18,281 nucleotides of DNA, taken from contig JAUCNG010368927.1 in assembly GCA_032353305.1 (NCBI GenBank), forward strand, positions 1 to 18,281. Reading direction: 5' to 3'. Shown here in pieces: positions 8,564 through 17,688 of the stretch. The translations under genes were made by a program, and so were the position numbers. Source of the stretch: Cephalothrix spiralis (taxonomy: Eukaryota > Nemertea > Palaeonemertea > Archinemertea > Cephalotrichidae). Every line of letters starts with the position of its first letter. The first letter of the stretch is position 1. The notes under the pieces are model-generated. The model made no database searches, was not told where the DNA came from, and was given only the letters and a program-made list of their open reading frames with translations.

Positions 8564-8644
8564 CCACTAAGCAGAAATTCCACTAAGCAGAAACCCGCTA
8601 AGCAGAAAATCAAAATATGCACCCCTAAGAATGCACCCCTAAGA
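8564..8644. repeat. Two adjacent short tandem repeats
   Basis: Three copies of a 15-16 bp unit CC(A/G)CTAAGCAGAAA (8564-8579, 8580-8594, 8595-8610) are followed by two perfect copies of ATGCACCCCTAAGA (8617-8630, 8631-8644). Both units share the core CTAAG(A/C). Non-coding. Confidence 0.8.
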
Positions 8645-9084
8645 ATTGATTGAATAGAATCGCCCCGTTGGTTGTTATGACCATGACCACAAGTAATCAA
8701 CTAAAATAAACAACTAAAATGATTTATACAATTATGTACAAATTAGAAAAAATACAATATTTAATTAATTTAGGATTTTGTATAATATTTTGAATTCGTT
8801 GCGATGAGTTGAAATATATACAAATGTGGTATTTAAGCTGTCAGATGAAAACTTTGATATTTGTTGCAATAATTGGTGATGAGATAATCTTCTATTGTTT
8901 TGAAAAAAGATTGACAATAACTGTTCAATTAACTGTGATTTTCCGGTTTCCCTCCAACTAATTTTCATAAATATGGTTTCAAATCAAAGCTCTTGTTATT
9001 TACCGCTTATCGCATCGATGAACGTTAAATATATATTAACGATCTATATTTCGACAATGCCTAACTAAATAGAATTTGTGAGAC

Positions 9085-9097
9085 GCCGCCATCTTTG
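9085..9097 (-). promoter_or_regulatory. YY1-like core promoter motif at the edge of a GC-rich patch
   Basis: The minus strand reads CAAAGATGGCGGC, close to the YY1 consensus AAnATGGCGGC seen at many metazoan transcription starts. It borders a GC-rich patch (about 9080-9180) in otherwise AT-rich DNA. If real it would point toward the ankyrin kinase gene 1.75 kb away and imply a spliced leader, or it may belong to an unseen transcript or repeat. Confidence 0.25.
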
Positions 9098-10467
9098 CTT
9101 AATTTCGAGGCTTCTAATTGGGCTAAGCGTAGCAAAGGACCCTTCGGCCCTTTTGCGATCTCCGCGGCGCGATCTAAAGAACCATACTGAAACGGAATCA
9201 TATAAGTTTTTTCAACAAACTTAATGGGCTAGGGTGTAAATGCCAGGTCAAGGGAGTTTATGGCCAAAATTAGAACTGCCCACATACTCCATGGAGTTTG
9301 AGCTCATAATTTTTTGAAAACCGTTTTTGAGTTTTAAATATTTCTTTAGATATGTAAGAAACAACTATGTTTTAAATTGGTATAAAATCCTCAATATCCT
9401 ACCGGTAATATGGTGTTCGGTTCATTTGTCCATGACAGATCATGAAAATTAGATCCCAAGATATTTATCATTTTGTTTATTAAAATTTCCGATATTTTAA
9501 ATAAACCAGATGTCTAAACCCTTGAGTCCCAGATGAAAGTTCATCGCGATAAAAATAAAGGCACACAATATATATTTGCGCCTTTTATTTTAAACAATAA
9601 TTTTGAAAATTTATCTGCCTTATCATATTTGTATACATGTATGTAAAATATCAAAAATAAAATTTAATTATAAAAAAAAAAATAATTTTGAAAATGAAAT
9701 GCAACTTGACACTTGATCACACTTCTTAACACCCCCCCCCCCATACTCTAAGAATCCTCCCATTTCTCAGATTTTAGATGTGATTTCAGAAGTCAAAATG
9801 TACAGTAGAAGAAGATAGGAATTGTCGAACTGTTTGAGTTTGGTTCCAATTCAGAGGTGGTCTGATCCCGAGGTTCCGCTGTACAAAGAATATTTGGATA
9901 GAAATACAAATAAACTTTAAACCAATTTGGACAAATTCATAATGTATATAATATACGTAATGGAGCAGATAAGATCATGAATTCTTAAAATTAAAAGAAA
10001 ATCAATCTTTCACTTTTAGACCTACTTTAAAAAATCTTATCAACTATTCTAACAATATCAAGTCAGGTACAAAGGGAACATAAATACGATAAATGTACGT
10101 CACAAAGTAAGAAAACCCATTTAGAAATTTCGATATTTCGAAATGCAAGTATTTCGAAATTCCAATTTGTTCGTATTTGCCAAAAAATGTTATCAATAAA
10201 CAACGATTTAAAACAATATCTAACTAGTATACCAGCTGATACCAGCGTATGTGTATACTATTTTTTTCTTCTTTTTTTATACACAGATTTTAGTTGCGGA
10301 TCTGATATATAATTATATACAGTGTATGAGGGAACCTTTATTCTATGTCATTTCGTGAAATAATTTTGATGAATATTTTTAGAAATCCCCCAAAATATAA
10401 TACTCTTCCAAGTTAAAAAGAAACTTCATGCAGATACGTTCAAAATTGAGAGAGATACTCGATTCAC
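9098..10467. other. AT-rich intergenic DNA
   Basis: No supportable gene. Contains a C run (9732-9742), A/T homopolymers, and a pair of direct repeats TATTTCGAAAT (10134-10144 and 10150-10160), each holding the palindrome ATTTCGAAAT and separated by five bases. Confidence 0.4.
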
Positions 10468-10622
10468 CCGAAAAACTACTCTGGTAAACGCGAGCTTAGA
10501 ATTCTGTGCTAGCTGACAGGCTCTATCATTCTAACTTCGCGTCTGGACGTGCTAAATTCAAATCCGCAATACATATTTAGCACGGACAGTCGAGGCGCGC
10601 ATTTATCAGGGTACCGAAAAAC
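10468..10622. mobile_element. MITE-like element with 9-bp target-site duplication
   Basis: The element at 10477-10613 (137 bp) begins TACTCTGGTAAACGCGAGC and its other end, reverse complemented, begins TACCCTGATAAATGCGCGC: imperfect terminal inverted repeats that continue with lower similarity to a shared GTGCTA. Identical CCGAAAAAC copies flank it at 10468-10476 and 10614-10622. Inside, GTGCTAAAT and ATTTAGCAC form another hairpin. It has no coding capacity. A 9-bp duplication would fit a Mutator-like or related superfamily (family knowledge); assignment is inference. Confidence 0.75.
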
Positions 10623-11274
10623 TGGAGACAGCTAAACTATATTATAAATCGAGAGTGTGAAATTATCCGTCGCTCTAAAATTGTGCTTTTATGTAAATAT
10701 GTTCAGTGTTTTTTTTAATGAAAACTGATGCATGCATGTGGACAGTGAACCGATTTAAAAACAAAAACAAAATTGATGGAAAAATTGGCAAAAAAGGGAT
10801 GAGTGGGGAGTGGGGGGAAAAGGTCTTTTTCCAATTTTTTCCATGCCATTTTGGTGGTGGGTGGGTACATTAACTCAATTTTCGGCCTGATATTCCCAGA
10901 TTTTTTCGTCCCATTTTGGTATTACGGTATTATTAGAGACGCATTTCGTTATATTTATCATTTAATAACGAGCAATAATAGCTTATAAAGAAATATATAT
11001 ATTATACATATTGCAAGCCTCATAGTCACTTTTATGATTATAAGAGAAATTTTGCGTATTTTTGGAGATTTTATGAGATTTTTTGGCAATTTTTGATGCT
11101 ATAATTTTATGTGCGGATTGTCTAATAACATTCGATTGCTACAAACAAAACTATTTTGGATTAATTAAATCCTTATAAGATCTTATAATCCATAAAAAGT
11201 TATTTATTTTCCGCACGCGACTTTGCACGAACAGACCTAAATGTTACAATAAAATAGTGATGTTTATCTTCTTT

Positions 11275-11352
11275 TACACCGTTTTCATCAAATTTTGGAA
11301 AATCATACAATGGAAATTAATATGATTTTAGGAGAAATGGTTATATTTTGTA
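11275..11352 (+). repeat. Dispersed repeat copy 1
   Basis: Shares with 12781-12848 the ordered words ACACC(G/C)TTTTCATCAAATTTT and, after a variable A-rich middle, GATTTTA, AGGAGAAATGGT and CAT/TAT. Same orientation as copy 2. Probably fragments of one mobile element family. Confidence 0.5.
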
Positions 11353-12780
11353 ATATCCAGAAGTTTTATTAGAAATTTTCATTGGTATCCTTCCCCTTCA
11401 GCGACCATAAAGCAATAGACAATCGAGCGAGCTATTGATTTATTCAAATTGCCCAAGCGTATCGCAAAAAAATCGTTCACCAAGCTCTGCGGGTAACTGG
11501 AAACCTTGGAAACGTTAGGTATTGATTTCAACCTCGAACACACCAGGGAAATGCTGCTTTAACTAATCACACTTCTTTTAATACTTTTATACTTAAATTC
11601 TATACGTTTTTTCGTAGGCTTCAATATAATCAAATGCTACTAAAAATTCAGTTTCCAAAAAATATGCGATGTGCCAAAAATTTAACTTTTTGAATAATGA
11701 ATTATTTATAAGCTCTAACAGTAAGCGTAACCAATTTCGTATTATAATTTTACAATATTAAACACTTTTGTCTAATTGTATGCAAACACTATTAAAGATC
11801 ATGATATAACATGATTGATTTATTTCTTTGTATGTGGTAGGCCGAGGCCTAGATAAAACATTTTTTTATCAAGTTAAAAGATCTTTAAAACAATACATAG
11901 GCTATGTCATGTGATCAGTCATTATCAAGGGAATATCAAGGCTATCCTACTCCAGACAAAGTCAGTTGAAGGGTAACGTCGTAGAATACTTTTTTAGCCT
12001 TGTTCAATGAATTTTTTTGCTGATATTTTTATTCTACATGTATTAATCTTTTCTTTTTTAGGGTGAAATCTACTACGTTACATCCGAAATGACTTTGGCC
12101 AATTATAAAGTGTACGATATAAAAATGAGTCGCTTTGACCAAATTTTAAAATTCACTTTCGAAGTTCCATTATTTCATAAACTAGAATTAATCTTTCTCA
12201 TTACACCTATTAATCTGATTACACCTATTAAAAGCATGTTCCTACTTCAAGTACACACCGAGATATAAGTCATTTACAAAGCTCGTGTCAGAAAACAATA
12301 AGCGAGAAATCACTATGTAAAGAAGATGGCAGATATACAATGAGGATCAGAATACAATACAAAATTTGTAAGCATGGGGTTTGTTGAGAAATACATCGAT
12401 ATGTCAGTAACTGATCAGCCTAAGTTCATGAAGTCGTAAATAAGTTCATATACAAGCTTTTAAATAACCGAATGCCACTCATTTCGATCGGGCCACTTAA
12501 CTTATGATTATTTTTATAAAATTCCAAAACTTCGCCAAAACAAAGAGTAGGGTGAACTTTGGATAGTGAATCGAATAATGTCATATACAAGGATCCTTTA
12601 ATTTATCATGTGATTTTCGGCCTAATGCGGAAAGTGAGCATTTAGACAGCTTGGAAAATCATTGTACCTCCTTTGATTTTGAACAGATTTGAAAAAAAGC
12701 CTTATTCGCTATTCGTTAACACCCCAGGAGGACCCTCATATAAACCTTAAATGATAAAATTTGTTGCCAAGCGACATTTC

Positions 12781-12860
12781 TAACACCCTTTTCATCAAAT
12801 TTTATGAGAAATAATAGGATTTTATGAGATTTAAGGAGAAATGGTCATTTTTTAGGAGAT
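12781..12860 (+). repeat. Dispersed repeat copy 2
   Basis: Second copy of the segment at 11275-11352, with TTTTCATCAAATTTT followed by GGATTTTATGAGATTT and AGGAGAAATGGTCAT. A weaker TTTTATGAGATTTTTTGG echo occurs near 11069-11086. Confidence 0.5.
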
Positions 12861-13028
12861 TATTATATAATAAAAGTAATATATCTTCGTTTTGTGACGC
12901 TTGCTTTATTTCGACCATCTTTTTGACGAAATAGTACGATATCTTATCCTAATGTTATTATTAGTTTAACTAAACTATCCTACATGAACTAAGTCTATAA
13001 TCAAATCATATAAAATTATTTACATGTA

Positions 13029-13034
13029 TTTATT
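13029..13034 (-). promoter_or_regulatory. Poly(A) signal AATAAA of CDK11
   Basis: AATAAA on the minus strand, 48 nt past the TAA stop. Gives a short but plausible 3' untranslated region. Confidence 0.55.
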
Positions 13035-13082
13035 TACAACATATCATTATTTTTTTTATAGATTTATAAATGCTTATGAATC

Positions 13083-13172
13083 TTAAAATTTGAGTTTAAA
13101 GCCAAAACCACCTATTGAAACGCCCCCTTTGTGAGCACCACCCATGTGAAATCCAAGGCCCATATCGTCATC
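13083..13172 (-). CDS. CDK11: CDK11 last coding exon
   Basis: 29 codons plus TAA after a strong TTTTTTTTCAG acceptor. Encodes [17 protein letters not shown] then [12 protein letters not shown], matching the acidic start, GFH and terminal KF of known CDK11 tails. Confidence 0.92.
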   Translation of the reverse strand, partial: DDDMGLGFHMGGAHKGGVSIGGFGFKLKF

Positions 13173-16100
13173 CTGAAAAAAAACAAATAAGATTTGTCTG
13201 AAATTGGTCAGAATAGGAAAATAATATACTAGATCGCATAAAATAAGAGGGTTACATGGAGGGTTTTCGAATTCCGCTTTCCGACACTTTTTTGAGGCGT
13301 TTTCCCGATTCCGATAAGGAAAAAGCTTTCCCGATAAACGCGGAGCTCCGTTTTCCGCTTTCCCGATTTCGATAACCTTCATTTTCCCGATTACGATAAG
13401 AAAAAGTGTCTCCCGCCAGGTGAAAATACCCATTTTCCCGCTTTCCGATAAACTTCTATGGAAACCTCAAATAAGGCAGATATAAGGTTTTTGAAAATGG
13501 CCTTTTTAGATAGAGTTATCGTCACTTTACCAGGGTTGATAGGCACTCTATCTGGATATGTCTCATTTTGTCACAATCTTTTAAGATTTTTAGAGACTTT
13601 TTCAAGATATTTTACATAGTTTGAAAATGTATTCTGTGAGGTGTAAAAAAAGCCCTTTACTTTCGATACATGAAACAATAATATATTGGCCCAATTTCGA
13701 TATCGGCGAATGCGCGGTTGTTTTCGCGCTGCGCATAAGCAAATCCAAAAACTTACAGAGGTACATTCTTGTAGATAAGGGTCATATTTCAATCTGTTAC
13801 TATACTGAGATATCGGCGGTCTATTAAGAATCAGAAATTTACATTTATAAAAATTTGATCTCCAATGTGTTGTTTTATGCTATATAAATGTAAAACAAAC
13901 AGATCAAACCCGAATCGAAATTAACCCGCTGATAGTTTTCGATTAGCGCATGCGCAGCTCTAACAAATTTGCATGAATCGACGCTTATAAGAATGCTATC
14001 TTTTAATAGGAACAGTGGAAAATGATAATTATGTCAAAAGAGGCGCAATTACATCAAAATAGATATATCGAGTAAAATCAAAATAAGAGACATACAGTGT
14101 GTCCCAACAAAATGTATAACAGTCAGATGACGTCGCATTGATACTCAATTATGAATATATTTTAATAATTGCAAAAAATAGCCCCGAAAGTGATTGGTCT
14201 TATATCCCAAATGAACAGATTTGGTGAAGATGATTTTGCCCAGCCTTAATCACATTATAAACTGAGAGGGTGCTATTTACCATCACTCTAAATTGTATTT
14301 TCAATTTTTATCAATTCTTATGTGAATAGAGAATTGAATAAGGGGGCGTCTTAAAATGTCGACACTTATTTCTATTAGGACAATGTTCGGATAGGTTTTA
14401 CCCCCTCCCCCCTTCTAAACGTACTGCACTGAGAAAAGAAGCGTCGATTTTCAAAATACGCATACACATGTAGTATACAACCATAAACTGATCATCAATA
14501 AACAACCATAATAAAAAAGAGCTCTGGTGAGTGCTCTGGTGAATATAATGGGAGGAGGTATACTACTCACCAATAATTTTGCATAGGCCTTGCCTCCTGA
14601 TGGGGGCTTTGGACTGCTGACCTTCTTCCTGGCTGATTGTTCACTTTTAGCAGGCCAAGTCGGGAACATGGACGGATCAACAGGCTGAGGCGACTCGGGG
14701 AAAAATTCATGCTTTTTAGCATCTTCTGCTGTTATTCTCTTAACTGGATCATATGTAAGGAACCTGCAAAGAGTCACAAAAACATTTTATTCCAGAGGAC
14801 TATTCATAAGCTTGTGCGTTTAATTTAGGACTCAAACAAAGAATGGTCGATACTTTTAAGCTAGCAGTTTTAAATTATATTGTTCTTGTAGATATTCATA
14901 TAATAATGTACCTTTGTAATTTACAATGTGTAGAAGTTTAGAATATTTTTTATAGCTTAAAACAGAAGTTGTGACCTAAACACTCAAAATTTCTCACATA
15001 TACATTAACTCACTGCCGGACGGAAACAACGGTTAGTGGGCCAAGAAAGTTAAATAAATTTAGGGGTTGATGGTTACCAAATATAATTTTGCAAATTTCT
15101 CAGCCATTGAACATTTTACAAAGTTCATGACACCCATATACTTACTTATTTAGTAAATCGAATCCTTTCGTCGTCAACTCTCTACCGAATCTATTTTTGA
15201 TAGCATTATATGGATAATCGGTGAATGTACATTTTTTCATTCCTGGTAATTCTTTAACACCAGGCCATATTCTTTCATTGGGGGTCCCTAGGTCCTGAAA
15301 TAAGAAGAAAAACACATATAAAGTTTCAAATTAATTTATTGATTATATGACACGTGCCATCAATAAATAGTTCACCGGCGGGAATTTAACACGCGATTGA
15401 ATATACACGGGAAAGAATTAATAAACTAACTTCTCGAGAAAAAAAAGCTGTTAAATTCTTGTATAATATCATTGTTAATAGGTATATAGAAAGAGTGAGT
15501 ATCGTTTTTGGGTCAATTTTTTAACAAAATAAAAGGTTTTCGACAAAATATTAGGGGTTCTTATCTTTAACTAAATCCTAATATTTACACGGAAAAACGC
15601 CACATCTCTTTATCTTTCAAGAAGAAGAAAAGAAATCCGACCTATATTTCTATCCCAAATTTCAACTTAAACAGCCTCTCTATATATATACTCTTGATAT
15701 AATAATGTCTTATGTGGAATGCTTTGTGCGGTGTTGAGGCTCACTGCTATTATCACCGTAGTTTCCCAATGCAGTTTTTAAAATACTACAAAATCATACG
15801 CAGGACACATGATTTCCGCAACGCTATATAGTGCATAGATCTGTACATGTACGTAATCTATTTCCTGGTTTGCACAATTGTTGATAACTCTTTCGTATAC
15901 TTTATTGATATAATTACCCTGAATATTTTATTTAATTGGTCGATTTCAGATTCCCCTTTGAATAGCGGCTTCATTGATAAAAATTCAGCAAAAATGCAAC
16001 CAACAGACCACAAGTCCACAGCAGTTGAATATTCCTGCAACAGAAAAAAGAAGGAGAAGTCAGAAGGATGGCCAACACGTCAATATTCTGCTGCGCTAGA

Positions 16101-17622
16101 GCTTAGGGGACCTCGTCCCTAATCGCGGGACTGCACCGGCTTTTGCTAGCCAGAGTAAGCGGTCAACGTTAAATAACCAAAAATACTGACACTCGATACT
16201 CGGGAATTCGTGGTCATTATGCTCGGTCACTCTAAATACTTTCTTTCTAAAGCTTGGTTAAGGCTATATAAATATATCAGCAACAGATAGAACTAGAAAT
16301 ATGACCTCAATCTACAAGAACGTGCTGTTAATTTTTCGCTTCACGCATGCGCAGCGCGAAACTGACATGCGTACGCGCAGATCTTGAAATCGGACTACAT
16401 GTGATAGATTTATTTATGTTTTCATGTATCGAAAGTATAAACATATCGTGAGGTACACAATTATTGTTTTTTTACCATACCTTGCATCCAAGGAGTAATT
16501 CAGGAGACCTGTACCATAACGTGACTACAATGGGAGTATATTGCTTTAATGGAGACCCATATTCTCTCGCCAATCCAAAGTCGCCAACCTGTAACAAGTA
16601 ATAATAGCAACATTCTCAGAATTCGCTCATTTTATTTAAAATCATAACAAAAAGCAGTCCCACATTACTACACTACTTGAAAAAGTACAAGCAATGGGAA
16701 ATGCCGAATACACATTAAAAGATAAATTATAAATTAATAGCATCAATTTTACACCTAGATGACGAACAGGGCCAATTCATACCATACAACTAAACGATTT
16801 ACTAAGTCAGTCATGCATGTGTTCCATCGGAGTGAAGTTGGTGGCCAATTATTTCAGCGGCCATTTTTTCATCTTGCTCTTTTGTTTAACCAAAGATAAT
16901 TATTCTGAGTTTTTTAACTAAAAAAGCTATATAATTAACAAATGGATATTATACCACACAAAAAACTCAGAATAATTATCTCAGGTTAAACAAAAGAGCA
17001 AGATAAAAAGTGGCCGCTAGAATAATTGGCCGCCAACTTCACTCCGGTATGTGTCCTCCTTTAGCTCCAATAGTCCAATCCAACATGATCGAATCATTTT
17101 TTTTTATTGATAGAAAACTTTATTACTAAATTAAAAAAATTTGAATCCTCACGTCGCATACGCTATTTGAATTATTGGCGTAAGCTGAAATATGTCGTAA
17201 ATTGCTCTGCATTTCGTTGATTCATTGACACCGTTGCCATTTTGTTGGTAGTGGATATTCCGACAGGTAATTGTACATAGCGCATACGAATTTATACATG
17301 TGTTCTCCGGTTTATAACCAGGAATGTTAAATCTTTGACTTTTTCAAAAATGTTAATAATTTTCTGCGGTTAAACAGAACTTTCAGAAAAATTAATTCGA
17401 CCTGTACTAAAAAGTCACCGCTCTGGGGGAAATATAGACGATTTAAGCATAAATCAATCTCGATATTTCCATTGATAAAAACGCCTCTGGGGGTCCTTAC
17501 CTTTAATATCCCTTTATGACTTAGAAGTAAATTTGAAGTTTTTAAATCACGATGTAAGATCCAGTTATCATGCAAATGAGCAACTGCTGATAATAATTGA
17601 AGCATTAACGTTTTGACTTCAC
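13083..17622 (-). CDS. CDK11: Cyclin-dependent kinase 11 (PITSLRE kinase), 3' six exons; 5' part beyond the window
   Basis: Six exons joined 17622-17501, 16588-16481, 16034-15918, 15294-15146, 14763-14571 and 13172-13083 keep frame and encode 258 residues plus a stop, after a split glycine codon. In order they hold [39 protein letters not shown] with the T-loop threonine, [58 protein letters not shown] and a Gly-rich end FGFKLKF. The [13 protein letters not shown] tail and the C-terminal KF are diagnostic of CDK11. All introns are GT-AG. The PITSLRE helix, glycine loop and the long N-terminal RE-rich region lie off the right edge. By family knowledge CDK11 pairs with cyclin L and acts in the nucleus in transcription and pre-mRNA splicing. 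All catalytic motifs visible here are intact. Confidence 0.95.
13262..13455. repeat. TTTCCCGATTNCGATAA tandem/clustered repeat in CDK11 intron
   Basis: The 17-mer TTTCCCGATTNCGATAA occurs at 13301-13317, 13359-13375 and 13383-13399, with shorter forms (TTTCCCGATAAACG, TTTCCCGCTTTCCGATAA) between and after. Spacers carry GGAAAAAGC-like pieces. It is CG-rich against its surroundings and lies in the last CDK11 intron (13173-14570). Confidence 0.7.
13657..13815 (-). repeat. Dispersed repeat family, copy A (inverted)
   Basis: Read on the minus strand it shares with copy B, in the same order, GAAATATGACC, ATCTACAAGAA, ATGCGCAGCGCGAAA and TTTCATGTATCGAAAGTA. No coding. Lies in the last CDK11 intron, opposite in orientation to copies B and C. 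Confidence 0.75.
13879..13970 (+). repeat. Dispersed repeat family, copy C (shorter, diverged)
   Basis: Shares GCTATATAAAT, AACAGAT, CGAAAT/GAAAT and GCATGCGCAG with copy B in order. Only about 65 bp from copy A, which runs the other way, so the two form a loose inverted pair. Confidence 0.55.
14480..14505. repeat. Short dispersed repeat, second copy
   Basis: Matches 7873-7898 in 25 of 26 bases. This copy lies within the last CDK11 intron, 66 nt past the donor of exon e. Confidence 0.55.
14571..14763 (-). CDS. CDK11: CDK11 exon e (C lobe end and CDK11-specific tail)
   Basis: 193 nt. The first G completes the lysine, then [20 protein letters not shown], the CDK11 signature [14 protein letters not shown], a basic [12 protein letters not shown] linker and GGKAYAKLL, ending before GTGAGT in phase 0. 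Confidence 0.95.
15146..15294 (-). CDS. CDK11: CDK11 exon d (CDK insert)
   Basis: 149 nt, starting [18 protein letters not shown] and ending LLN plus AA of a split Lys codon before GTAAGT. Encodes the CDK-type insert and [15 protein letters not shown]. Confidence 0.95.
15918..16034 (-). CDS. CDK11: CDK11 exon c (subdomain IX)
   Basis: 39 codons, phase 0 at both ends, acceptor CTGTTGCAG, donor GTAATT. Encodes [18 protein letters not shown] followed by [19 protein letters not shown]. Confidence 0.95.
16262..16438 (+). repeat. Dispersed repeat family, copy B
   Basis: The longest of three copies, in CDK11 intron 16035-16480. Words shared with copy A: GAAATATGACC (16296-16306), ATCTACAAGAA (16310-16320), ATGCGCAGCGCGAAA (16347-16361), TTTCATGTATCGAAAGTA (16420-16437). 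SINE or MITE; ends not defined. Confidence 0.75.
16481..16588 (-). CDS. CDK11: CDK11 exon b (DFG and activation loop)
   Basis: Exactly 36 codons, phase 0 at both ends, acceptor TTGTTACAG, donor GTATGG. Encodes [20 protein letters not shown] then [16 protein letters not shown]. Too short and intron-bound to appear as a long open frame, but a clear match to the CDK11 activation segment. The APE motif reads SPE. Confidence 0.95.
16826..17048. mobile_element. Hairpin MITE with ~90-bp arms in CDK11 intron
   Basis: Left arm 16826-16915 and right arm 16961-17048 are near-complete reverse complements (shared CGGAGTGAAGTTGG, GGCCAATTATT, AGCGGCCA, CTTGCTCTTTTGTTTAACC, GATAATTATTCTGAGTTTTT), with a 45-bp AT-rich loop. 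Possible target duplications ATGTGTTCC (16817-16825) and ATGTGTCC (17049-17056) differ by one base. It has no coding capacity. It lies between CDK11 exons a and b and, transcribed, would fold into a long hairpin RNA. Confidence 0.85.
17501..17622 (-). CDS. CDK11: CDK11 exon a (catalytic loop)
   Basis: Begins after TTCGTTGCAG with GT completing a split Gly codon and ends AAG before GTAAGG (phase 0). Encodes [20 protein letters not shown] through [18 protein letters not shown]: the helix E and HRD catalytic loop with the D and N needed for catalysis. Confidence 0.95.
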
Positions 17623-17688
17623 CTGCAACGAATAAAAAATACATAATTATAGAAAGAAGCCGAGCGGGTCAAAGCCTTAATAATGTCT

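Larger units (their letters stand above)
10624..13082. other. Intergenic DNA between the MITE and the CDK11 3' end
   Basis: AT-rich, without a convincing gene on either strand. It contains a local inverted repeat (TGGAAAAATTGG near 10778 and CCAATTTTTTCCA near 10831) and two related dispersed segments at about 11275 and 12781, annotated separately. A 68-codon open stretch after a good-looking acceptor at 12062 is not supported by recognisable protein similarity. Confidence 0.4.

Noticed and set aside
8488-8700. Minus-strand 70-codon frame with a hydrophobic stretch
   Set aside because: Overlaps the CTAAG minisatellites, which generate its sequence; no start context or homology.
8765-8968. 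Minus-strand 67-codon frame
   Set aside because: AT-rich, with no recognisable motif; length expected by chance in intergenic DNA.
9119-9180. Possible tRNA-like or SINE head in the GC-rich patch
   Set aside because: A short hairpin (AAAGG...CCTTT) is present, but no cloverleaf with A and B boxes could be fitted.
10803-10988. Plus-strand 61-codon aromatic-rich frame
   Set aside because: Arises from T-rich and GGTGGG low-complexity sequence; no supporting features.
12062-12268. 68 open codons on the plus strand after a good polypyrimidine tract and AG
   Set aside because: The acceptor looks good and the peptide (starting GEIYYVTSEMTLANYK) is not low-complexity, but there is no partner exon, no donor and no recognisable similarity. 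Transcript data would decide.
13083-13433. Continuous 116-codon minus-strand frame ending at the CDK11 stop
   Set aside because: Only its last 29 codons are exon; the rest reads through the acceptor into intron and the CCCGATT repeat.
13571-13827. Overlapping 73- and 68-codon frames on both strands
   Set aside because: They lie in copy A of the dispersed repeat inside a CDK11 intron.
14451-17644. Kinase-like open frames at 14451-14777, 15858-16040 and 17327-17644 as separate small genes
   Set aside because: They are CDK11 exons extended into flanking introns; splice sites and reading phase join them into one gene.
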